NCBI GenBank assembly: GCA_964369445.1
Contig: CAYJFU010000055.1
Location: 1-13,646, forward strand
DNA length: 13,646 nt
DNA from: CAYJBH01 sp964369445
GTDB lineage: Bacteria > Bacillota > Clostridia > Oscillospirales > Ruminococcaceae
Reading direction: 5' to 3'
Positions 7,693-13,629 of this stretch are shown one piece after another. The notes beneath the pieces were generated by a model, which made no database searches, was not told the DNA's origin, and worked only from the letters and a program-made list of their open reading frames with translations. Position 1 is the first letter of the stretch; each line of letters starts with the position of its first letter. Both the position numbers and the translations under genes were made by a program.

Positions 7693-9056
7693 GCGTTGCT
7701 ACCCTCCGTTTCCTCCTGCCAACTCAAAAGCGTGGGCATGTTCTTCTGTAAAAATCCNNNNNNNNNNTCGCTGTGATGTAGTATAAGATGCTGAAACTCC
7801 GCCGTCGTGGGGTATCCCTCCAGCACAAACTCCTCAAGAGCACGGCGCATTTTACGCAGTGCGGCAAGGCGTGTCGGCGCATGTACAATAATCTTCGCGA
7901 CAAGTGAATCGTAAAACGGGCTTACGGTGTATCCGGTAAACAGCGCGCTGTCGACGCGCACACCGGCACCGCCAGGAAGATGCAAAAACTTTGTGTTACC
8001 CGGACAAGGGCTGAAGTCGTTTGCAGGGTTTTCGGCGTTTATTCGACACTCCATCGCGTAGCCGTTAACACTCACATCCGACTGCGCAAACCCGAGTGTC
8101 AGGCCAGCCGCGACGCGTATCTGCGTGTGCACGATGTCAACACCCGTCACCATCTCGGTCACGGGATGCTCCACCTGCACGCGCGTGTTCATCTCGATGA
8201 AGTAGTAATTATACTCTTTATCCATGACAAACTCTATTGTGCCGGCACCAACATACCCAACTGCAAGCGCGACCGCCTTTGCGTGCTCACCCATCTCGTT
8301 GCGCTGTTGTTCCGATATGCCCTTTGCGGGCGCTTCCTCTATGAGTTTTTGGTTTTTGCGTTGCAAGGAACAGTCCCTCTCGCCGAGGTGCACAGCGTTG
8401 CCGTGGCTGTCCGCCAGTATCTGTACCTCGATGTGGCGCGGATTGAGTATCAGCTTTTCTATGTAAAGTTCGCCGTTGCCAAAGCAGGCTATCGCCTCTG
8501 CCTTTGCCGCCTCAAACGCCGATGCTATATCGTCAGAGCTGTCGGCACGGCGCATACCTCTGCCGCCGCCGCCTGCGCTCGCTTTAATAAGTACGGGGTA
8601 ACCGATGTCCTGCGCTACTTTTGCAGCGGTTTTTGCATCCTTGACAAAGCCGTCCGAGCCTGGCACAACCGGCATACCGCTCTTTTTGACCACTTCGCGC
8701 GCCGTTGCCTTGTTGCCCATGTTGCGGATGGCATCGCCGCTGGGACCGATAAAGCAAATGCCGTTTTGGTTACAACGGTCAGCAAATTCAGCATTTTCCG
8801 ACAAAAAACCGTAACCGGGGTGCAGGGCATCACATTTGTGCCAAAGCGCCGCGGTTAGTATTGCATCTTGATTCAAATAACTTTTTTGTGCCGGTGCAGG
8901 TCCTATGCACACAGCGTGTGTCGCAAGCTTGACAGCAAGCGAATCCGCATCTGCCGCCGAGTAAGCCGCCACCGTCTCGATATTCATCTCACGGCAGGCA
9001 CGTATGACACGCACGGCAATCTCGCCGCGAGCAGCAACCATAATTCTTTTAAACAT
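7689..9056 (-). CDS. accC: Biotin carboxylase AccC, with a 10-N assembly gap
   Basis: AccC uses ATP and bicarbonate to carboxylate the biotin on AccB. The 455-codon frame includes four undefined residues. It has the biotin carboxylase N-domain (start to SENAEF about 90), the ATP-grasp glycine loop GGGGRGM (162-168), ERDCSLQR (226-233), the catalytic FIEMNTRVQVEHPVTE (286-301) with Glu288 and Arg292, and ECRINAE with Arg338. The C-terminal domain is interrupted by 10 Ns at 7767-7758, codons about 430-433. Frame is kept on both sides. However, family members have about nine residues, including an F-x-x-G-x-x-x-T pattern, between the residues matching HHS and GFLQKN, so the N count probably understates the missing DNA. 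Two bases separate accB from its ATG, which has GGAG upstream. The stop overlaps accD by four bases. Function is secure; the last 30 residues are less so. Confidence 0.95.
   Translation of the reverse strand: MFKRIMVAARGEIAVRVIRACREMNIETVAAYSAADADSLAVKLATHAVCIGPAPAQKSYLNQDAILTAALWHKCDALHPGYGFLSENAEFADRCNQNGICFIGPSGDAIRNMGNKATAREVVKKSGMPVVPGSDGFVKDAKTAAKVAQDIGYPVLIKASAGGGGRGMRRADSSDDIASAFEAAKAEAIACFGNGELYIEKLILNPRHIEVQILADSHGNAVHLGERDCSLQRKNQKLIEEAPAKGISEQQRNEMGEHAKAVALAVGYVGAGTIEFVMDKEYNYYFIEMNTRVQVEHPVTEMVTGVDIVHTQIRVAAGLTLGFAQSDVSVNGYAMECRINAENPANDFSPCPGNTKFLHLPGGAGVRVDSALFTGYTVSPFYDSLVAKIIVHAPTRLAALRKMRRALEEFVLEGYPTTAEFQHLILHHSXXXXGFLQKNMPTLLSWQEETEGSNA
7758..7767. other. Assembly gap of 10 N inside accC
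   Basis: Ten undefined bases are the only ambiguity in the window. A round number suggests a scaffolding placeholder. Conserved family spacing suggests the true gap is longer, about 25 bases, which would also keep the frame. Confidence 0.97.
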
Positions 9057-9058
9057 TG

Positions 9059-9499
9059 TTACAGCTCCGTCACGACAAACAGCGGCTCATCATATGCAAC
9101 GAGGGTCTCGTTTTGCACAAGCACCTCTTCAATGATACAATCATAAGGCGCCGGCAGTTCGTTAAGCATCTTCATCGCCTCGACGATACAAAGTGTCTGA
9201 CCTTTTTTCACCTTGTCGCCAACCGAAACAAACGTCGGTGATTCCGGCGAGGGGGCAGCATAAAAAGTGCCCACAAGCGGTGCTTTTATCTGTGTGCCTT
9301 TAGGTGCTTGCGGTGCGGTGCTTACCTGCGGTTGTGCCTGTGATAATTCAGTCGGCACTGCGGGCGCTACAACCTGCATGGCAGGTGCAAGCGGACGCTT
9401 TTTCAACTTTATTTTTGTGTCGCCCTGTGAGTAGCTAAGCTCGTGAATGTCGCTTTTTTCAAAGCTTTTCATCAGCTCGAACAGTTCAGTCTGTGTCAT
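9059..9499 (-). CDS. accB: Biotin carboxyl carrier protein AccB (BCCP)
   Basis: AccB carries the biotin that shuttles carboxyl groups between AccC and AccA/AccD. The 146-aa product has the usual three parts. A helical N-terminus (1-35) is followed by an Ala/Pro/Gln-rich linker (about 37-70). The C-terminal biotinyl domain runs from IKAPLVGTFY (71-80) to the end. The biotinylation site is Lys110 in VEAMKMLNEL. The ATG at 9499 has GAGG four bases upstream. It is the first gene of the acc block. A 100-bp palindrome ends 21 bases before its start codon, so its expression may be controlled separately from acpP. In many clostridial clusters accB sits between fabF and fabZ; here it directly precedes accC. 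Confidence 0.97.
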   Translation of the reverse strand: MTQTELFELMKSFEKSDIHELSYSQGDTKIKLKKRPLAPAMQVVAPAVPTELSQAQPQVSTAPQAPKGTQIKAPLVGTFYAAPSPESPTFVSVGDKVKKGQTLCIVEAMKMLNELPAPYDCIIEEVLVQNETLVAYDEPLFVVTEL

Positions 9500-9520
9500 A
9501 TTACCTCAATTTACAAAAAC

Positions 9521-9620
9521 TAAAGAGATTGTGGGGATTGCACTATAGTAATATTTGCACTCGAAAAATGTATAATTGTTTTGTGCAATACGACCTCTCG
9601 CAACAGCCACAGCCTCTTTA
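9521..9620 (-). promoter_or_regulatory. 100-bp imperfect palindrome in the accB leader, attenuator-like
   Basis: The end arms at 9521-9541 and 9600-9620 match as inverted repeats at about 16 of 21 positions. In the accB-sense RNA, G-U pairs raise pairing to about 17 of the outer 20. An inner stem joins minus-strand TATTGCAC (9583-9590 region) with GTGCAAATA (9552-9560). The 3' arm is followed at once by GUUUUUGU (9513-9520) and then the accB SD. Minus-strand ATTGCAC (9583-9589) can also pair perfectly with GTGCAAT (9537-9543) in the outer arm, so two folds compete. It could be a leader attenuator or a MITE-like insertion. It encodes no protein and matches no riboswitch I recognise. Confidence 0.5.
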
Positions 9621-9795
9621 TTGAATAGTACTATAGTCAATTAACTTGAAAAGCGACAATGGATTATCCGGCAGATGTTTATCTATCATGGCGGAGGAGC
9701 CCACAATGCCTTTGCATTGCGATTGATACGTGCACGGTTAATCGAAATTTCTGTCGACAAGAAGTGTTGAATTTTAAGTTAAACGACTGATAGTT
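9621..9795 (-). other. acpP-accB spacer, proximal half, no gene
   Basis: No open frame with an SD was found here. It contains a short hairpin, CAATGC (9704-9709) and GCATTG (9714-9719) around CTTT, without a following T-run in the acpP direction. It also holds the 8-base palindrome ACTATAGT at 9630-9637, which recurs at 9542-9549, 88 bases away. A minus-strand TTGACT (9635-9640) lacks a properly spaced -10 box. Whether accB has its own promoter is unresolved. Confidence 0.5.
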
Positions 9796-10020
9796 TTATG
9801 CATTTTTCTCTATATATGCTACGATATCGCTGACGGTTTTGAAGTTTGCAATCTCCTCGTCGGCGATTGTTATCTCAAACTCCTCTTCCAGTGCCATGTT
9901 CAGCTCCACAGCGTCAAGGCTGTCAGCACCGAGATCGTCCTCTAATGTTGCCTCAGGGGTTACTGCGTCTGCATCACAACCGAGTGCTTCTACTATAATG
10001 TCTTTAACTTTGTCAAACAT
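9796..10020 (-). CDS. acpP: Acyl carrier protein AcpP
   Basis: AcpP carries growing acyl chains on a 4'-phosphopantetheine arm attached to Ser34 in the GADSLDAVEL motif (31-40). The 74-aa product is acidic, four-helical in pattern and of normal length (MFDKVKDII... to AYIEKNA). The start at 10020 is preferred because GGAG lies six to seven bases upstream and family N-termini begin MFDKV. An ATG four codons earlier (10032) has no SD and overlaps that same GGAG. The gene is the first of the fatty-acid set here, with its own consensus promoter at 10077-10104. The holo-ACP synthase that activates it is not in the window. A separate promoter and a 296-bp spacer to accB fit the high level at which ACP is usually needed. 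Confidence 0.97.
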   Translation of the reverse strand: MFDKVKDIIVEALGCDADAVTPEATLEDDLGADSLDAVELNMALEEEFEITIADEEIANFKTVSDIVAYIEKNA

Positions 10021-10039
10021 AATAAACTCCATAAAATAA

Positions 10040-10072
10040 TTTAACTAAATTTTTTTAACTAAAAACTTTTAG
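10040..10072 (-). promoter_or_regulatory. Operator-like repeats at the acpP transcription start
   Basis: The plus-strand 10-mer TTTAACTAAA occurs at 10040-10049 and 10054-10063, a direct repeat with 14-base period. It overlaps a perfect inverted repeat CTAAAA-AC-TTTTAG at 10059-10072. These lie just downstream of the -10 box, where a repressor would block initiation. The MarR protein of this locus is a plausible ligand, but this is inference: the A/T-rich sequence could produce such repeats by chance, and it does not match the FapR or FabT sites I know. Confidence 0.4.
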
Positions 10073-10076
10073 ATTA

Positions 10077-10104
10077 ATTATACCCTAATTTGTCAGCTTG
10101 TCAA
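10077..10104 (-). promoter_or_regulatory. Sigma-A promoter of acpP
   Basis: On the minus strand TTGACA (10104-10099) and TATAAT (10082-10077) are both perfect consensus boxes with a 16-base spacer. The predicted start is near 10070, giving a leader of about 50 bases to the acpP ATG. It lies between the permease stop (10157) and acpP, so it can drive acpP and possibly the acc and fab genes downstream. Confidence 0.9.
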
Positions 10105-10156
10105 GGGGTAAAAGGAAAATTTGTTCGAGTTTGTTCTGTTGGAATTTTTGCATCCT

Positions 10157-12541
10157 CTACAAATCCGTGAAATTCCAGCAGTATTTATCCACCAGCCTGC
10201 CGTACAAAATGTACGTTGCATAGCACATAATTCCGGCAAAAAACATTGCCACCAGCGCCGGCAATAGTCCCTGCGCCAACAGCGCTGTTATGTCAAACTG
10301 CGGATAGACTGTCACAAAGCTGACAAGCGGCAACCCGATAAACGTCAAAATAAGTGGCAGCAAAAACATTGTAAGACTGCTCATCACGACGGTGATATAG
10401 CTGTCGTTGTACTGCGAAATTGTCAACGTTACCGCCGCAACAAACGCAATGGCAATCAGTCGCAGTAGCAATTGCAGTACAATTATTGCCGCTATCGAGA
10501 TAAAGGACGGAATGTAACTGTAGGACTGTAGGCTCATCGCCGATACAAAAAAACCGTCGACGCCGTACATCTTTGCCATCTTTAAAATCTGTGGCAATGT
10601 CGTGACTATCGCTATCACGATGCACAGTATGCCGGAATTTATCAATTTTGTTTTGACGGTCTGCTCCCTGCCGCGCGGGGTTGAATAAAGTATGCGCCGC
10701 ACTCCGCTTATGCGTTCTATCGAAAAGTAGCCGCCTAAAATAACCACCGTCAACAGTATCGCTATCACCGCCGCCTCGAAGTTATGCCCAAGCTCTGTCC
10801 TGCCCACCTCAAACAGGCTTTTAAATCCGGTGTCGTACAGCAGTTGTGCACCTCTGTGGTTGTTGACATAATTGACGTTTGACAGCACGTTTTTGAACAC
10901 TTTGTACTCCTCGTACTCCATATAGTTGTAGGATATAGCAAGGTTAAACTGTTGTTCCGATATGACCCCAAGCCGCAGCTGCGTTTCCAGTTCTGCCAAC
11001 TGCTCGAAGCGTTGCTCCTCCGATGCTAAAAACTCACCCTTTTCCTCGTTGAGCGTGCCGCTGAGCTGTTGCATATAATTTTTGTAAATCATTTCCACGC
11101 CATCGGTATAGACGTTGTATGTGTACAGCTGATACCCTTGATACACAACCGCAACCAATAGCACAGGAAGTCCTGCACCAAGTAGCAGCACCTTGCGCCA
11201 CTCGGTTTTGAAAACAGTTGTCTGTTTGAACTTTCGCAGGCGTGGCACAAACAGCATACTTCTGCCCACACTTGTAAACTGTCCGTATTTAAATGTGACG
11301 AAATATACAATTAGTATGCACGTTGCAAACATCAATGCCGACAAAAACTCCACCTTGACCATGCTGACAACCCCACCAAACCAGTGCAGGTTGCGAAAAC
11401 TGCCGAGAATTTCGTCCGTTTGCAGGTAACTTATCGGGTTTGCGTAGCGCAGAACATTTAGGTTGGAGGTCGCCGGTATTAGCTGTCTCACGGCGTAAAA
11501 TGCCGTCGGCAGTGCAAGCGATAAAACCAGTCCCGTCACAAGGCGGTTGACAAGCAACATGACAAGCAGTATCCAAAGGCCAATGACAAGTGCCGCCATC
11601 CATTTTGTTATCATAAACGCCAAAATGTAATTCCCGACCGAGATTGGTAGCGTACTACGCATCAGGTTCGGGACCGATTGTACCGATCTTGTCAGGTCAC
11701 CTAATCCGTACATGCCGCCGCAAAACAATAGGTTTGTGCCGTAGAGCAGTAGTACCACCAAAAACAGTGCCGCCCCAAGTGCCGCAACCTTTGCGACGGC
11801 GGTTTTTGTCCTGCCGCCTGCGGTACAGCGTATGACGCGCAACAGACCGCTTTCTTTTTCCTTTTGTATTAGCGCAAAACTTATTAGTATCATGGCAAAG
11901 ATAAGCACGATGTCCGTTGCGGCAAAGTCCATCGCGGTGACAAGTGCCTTTTGCGGATGGTAGTCAATGACGGTGCCCCTCATGCCCTCATAAGCGTGCT
12001 GTGTCGAGACGATATTTTTGTAGTCATAGCTGTCTGTGTTGGCAAAGATGGATATGGCGGAAAGGTTGTCGCCCGCCTCGTCTATGTCGGTTAAAAAGCG
12101 CTCGTAGCCGGCAACCTCTTTGTATTCGGTGTTAATCTCGTTGATAAAGGTTATCTCTTCGCGCAGTGAATCGGTATAGTACAGTTGCACGCCGGCAGCA
12201 TAACTGTCGCCGTACTGCTCTATCTGCTTTGCGTATATCTCCTGCAAGACTAAAAAGTGCGCGTCCTGTTCACCTGCCAAGTTGCCGTATGCGTACATGT
12301 CATCAAGTTGGTACATCGCCTCGATGTAATTGTAGCGCTCGGACAAAAACTCACCCTTTTGCTCCATCGTAAGTCCACTTAAATCGCGTGACATCTGCCT
12401 GTATGCCGACTGCGGAGAGTTGTGGATATTCGGCTCGTTAAAAAACCACACCAAAAACAGGTTAACCAGCGCTAAAAGCAGGACATACAAAAGAAAGCTC
12501 TTGTTTTTTATCAACTTTTTTAGTTCTGCTAATAATAACAT
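10157..12541 (-). CDS. ABC-2 type exporter permease, 12-TM, internally duplicated
   Basis: This 794-aa membrane protein is the likely partner of the ATPase at 12670-13437. Hydrophobic segments lie near residues 14-34, 208-226, 250-270, 305-330, 332-352, 400-417, 449-467, 589-606, 633-650, 678-700, 715-737 and 752-779. The pattern is two six-TM halves, each with a large polar loop after its first TM. The halves are related: LSGLTMEQKGEFLSE (55-69) matches LSGTLNEEKGEFLAS (493-507). EKESGLLRVIRCTAGGR (228-244) matches ERISGVRRILYSTPRGR (609-625). A single chain may therefore form the whole membrane unit. The start at 12541 has AAAGGAG eight bases upstream; a longer frame to 12604 only translates the adjacent repeat. 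The substrate is unknown. Candidates such as peptides, bacteriocins or drugs cannot be told apart. There is no link to fatty acid synthesis beyond position. Confidence 0.85.
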   Translation of the reverse strand: MLLLAELKKLIKNKSFLLYVLLLALVNLFLVWFFNEPNIHNSPQSAYRQMSRDLSGLTMEQKGEFLSERYNYIEAMYQLDDMYAYGNLAGEQDAHFLVLQEIYAKQIEQYGDSYAAGVQLYYTDSLREEITFINEINTEYKEVAGYERFLTDIDEAGDNLSAISIFANTDSYDYKNIVSTQHAYEGMRGTVIDYHPQKALVTAMDFAATDIVLIFAMILISFALIQKEKESGLLRVIRCTAGGRTKTAVAKVAALGAALFLVVLLLYGTNLLFCGGMYGLGDLTRSVQSVPNLMRSTLPISVGNYILAFMITKWMAALVIGLWILLVMLLVNRLVTGLVLSLALPTAFYAVRQLIPATSNLNVLRYANPISYLQTDEILGSFRNLHWFGGVVSMVKVEFLSALMFATCILIVYFVTFKYGQFTSVGRSMLFVPRLRKFKQTTVFKTEWRKVLLLGAGLPVLLVAVVYQGYQLYTYNVYTDGVEMIYKNYMQQLSGTLNEEKGEFLASEEQRFEQLAELETQLRLGVISEQQFNLAISYNYMEYEEYKVFKNVLSNVNYVNNHRGAQLLYDTGFKSLFEVGRTELGHNFEAAVIAILLTVVILGGYFSIERISGVRRILYSTPRGREQTVKTKLINSGILCIVIAIVTTLPQILKMAKMYGVDGFFVSAMSLQSYSYIPSFISIAAIIVLQLLLRLIAIAFVAAVTLTISQYNDSYITVVMSSLTMFLLPLILTFIGLPLVSFVTVYPQFDITALLAQGLLPALVAMFFAGIMCYATYILYGRLVDKYCWNFTDL

Positions 12542-12561
12542 GATAAAAACTCCTTTTTTTA

Positions 12562-12660
12562 GACTAAGGGCTAAAAGTGAAGGGGGAATTACTAGATACT
12601 GCATTTAGGGTGTTTGGGTTATGCGGTTAGCCTTCCACAATTAGTCTTTAACCTTTAGCC
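12562..12660 (+). repeat. MITE-like short repeat, copy B (99 bp)
   Basis: This copy starts GACTAAGGGCTAAAA and, read in reverse complement from its other end, GGCTAAAGGTTAAAG, so it has imperfect terminal inverted repeats. It is about 80 percent identical by hand alignment to the reverse complement of 5801-5885, apart from a 14-base insertion at about 12629-12642. The conserved core TGGTTATGCGGT of copy A is GGGTTATGCGGT here. It lies between the ATPase stop and the permease SD, filling nearly all of that spacer. It has no coding capacity. Confidence 0.75.
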
Positions 12661-12669
12661 GCAAAGCCT

Positions 12670-13437
12670 TTACTCCTCGCCGAAAATGTTGAGGTACACC
12701 TGCTCTAAATCACCTCCCGGTGCGTGCCTTTCTATAAGCTGTGCAGGGGTGTCGCTGTCGACGACATTGCCGTCCTTTAACAGTATAATGTTGTCCGCAA
12801 CACTCTCGACATCCGACACGACATGTGTGGCGATTATCACAATAGCCGTTTTGGATATGTCCGCCATGAGGTTGCGCAGTCGCACGCGTTCCTTTGGGTC
12901 CAGTCCTGCCGTCGGCTCGTCAAGTACTAGGATATCAGGGTTGCCGAGCAGAGCATTTGCTGCAAGCAATCGCTGTTTCATGCCGCCGGAGTACGCTGAC
13001 AGCTTTTTGTCCAGCTCCTTTGTCAGGTTGACAAGCGCCGCCGTGCGCTCCACCTCCTGCGGTGCGCTCTCCCCTGTTATCTCCTTTAAAGCGCACATAT
13101 AAGCCAAAAACTCACGTCCGGTAAAGCTTTCGTACAGCGACTGTTGCTGTGGCATGTACCCCAGTACGCGTCTAAAGTCCGCGTTTAGCTTGCGTGTGGT
13201 TTTGTTGTTGTAAAGCACCTGCCCCGAACTTTGGTTTATTGTGCCGGTGATGATGTTTATAAGGGTCGATTTGCCGGCACCGTTAGGTCCTAAAAGACCG
13301 TAAAGACCCGGTGTAAACACAATATCCACCCCTTTAAGCGCCTCGACGCTACGCTTTTCACGCCTGAAAACACCGCCTGTGAAGTAGGTTTTTTTCAGCG
13401 CTCCTATCTCTAAAGTGTTGACATCATTGTAAACCAT
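12670..13437 (-). CDS. ABC transporter ATP-binding protein (exporter type)
   Basis: The 255-aa product is a single nucleotide-binding domain that would power the adjacent permease at the cytoplasmic face. Motifs in order are Walker A GPNGAGKST (50-58), Q-loop around MPQQQSLY (95-102), signature YSGGMKQR (149-156), Walker B ILVLDEP (169-175) with Glu174, D-loop AGLD (177-180) and the switch His205 (ATH). The RLLAANALLGNPDIL stretch and the short C-terminal tail are typical of ABC-2 (CcmA/BcrA/YtrB-like) exporters. The ATG at 13437 has AAGGGGG six bases upstream. A 128-bp spacer, mostly repeat B, separates it from the permease, which is wide for a two-gene transporter operon. No linked sensor kinase or GntR regulator is visible, so specificity is unassigned. 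Confidence 0.95.
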   Translation of the reverse strand: MVYNDVNTLEIGALKKTYFTGGVFRREKRSVEALKGVDIVFTPGLYGLLGPNGAGKSTLINIITGTINQSSGQVLYNNKTTRKLNADFRRVLGYMPQQQSLYESFTGREFLAYMCALKEITGESAPQEVERTAALVNLTKELDKKLSAYSGGMKQRLLAANALLGNPDILVLDEPTAGLDPKERVRLRNLMADISKTAIVIIATHVVSDVESVADNIILLKDGNVVDSDTPAQLIERHAPGGDLEQVYLNIFGEE

Positions 13438-13502
13438 CTTTAACCCCCTTATTACTTTTAGATGCTGTTAAGTTAAAAGCAATGCAATATCACAATAAAC
13501 TC

Positions 13503-13520
13503 GTAAACACAACTGTTTAC
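13503..13520. promoter_or_regulatory. Perfect 7-4-7 palindrome upstream of the ABC operon
   Basis: GTAAACA (13503-13509) and TGTTTAC (13514-13520) are exact inverted repeats around CAAC, 66 bases upstream of the ATPase start codon. The size and symmetry suit a dimeric repressor. A weak extended -10 (TGTGATATT on the minus strand) lies just downstream, without a good -35. The binding protein is unknown. Confidence 0.5.
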
Positions 13521-13525
13521 CTTTT

Positions 13526-13565
13526 CGTTCATTCCTCCCCGCCGAAGGTAGGAGAGGAATGAACG
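13526..13565. repeat. Long hairpin upstream of the ABC operon
   Basis: CGTTCATTCCTC (13526-13537) pairs perfectly with GAGGAATGAACG (13554-13565). The 16-base interior can pair further with a bulge around a GAA loop. No T-run follows immediately on either strand, so a classical terminator is doubtful. Its core CCCCGCCGAAGG also occurs, in the opposite orientation, in the hairpin at the left window edge. It may be a repeat-type hairpin or the end of the upstream transcription unit. Confidence 0.55.
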
Positions 13566-13629
13566 GGGGACAATTGTTTTTCCATTTTAACTTAGATAGT
13601 GTTGACACAAGTGTTCAGCCGGCAGATTT

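Noticed and set aside
7980..8858. A 292-codon plus-strand open frame opposite accC
   Set aside because: It is fully antisense to a clearly real biotin carboxylase gene, has no recognisable domain, and is rich in Cys, His and Arg as expected from reading a GC-skewed gene backwards.
9704..9719. Hairpin after acpP as an intrinsic terminator
   Set aside because: The stem is only six bases, of mixed composition, and no T-run follows in the direction of transcription.
9500..9795. Decayed gene in the acpP-accB spacer
   Set aside because: No frame longer than a few dozen codons and no recognisable protein fragment was seen on either strand.
10021..10032. Earlier ATG for acpP, adding MEFI
   Set aside because: It has no SD, and the GGAG needed for the normal MFDKV start would lie inside the coding region.
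10040..10063. Short direct repeats as a CRISPR-like or satellite array
   Set aside because: There are only two 10-base units of A/T-rich sequence with a 4-base spacer; an operator is the more sensible reading.
10105..10156. Terminator between the permease gene and the acpP promoter
   Set aside because: Only loose A/T-rich complementarity is present; no stable stem plus T-run could be found.
12542..12604. N-terminal extension of the permease
   Set aside because: Those 21 residues translate repeat copy B and the SD itself. The ATG at 12541 has AAAGGAG eight bases upstream.
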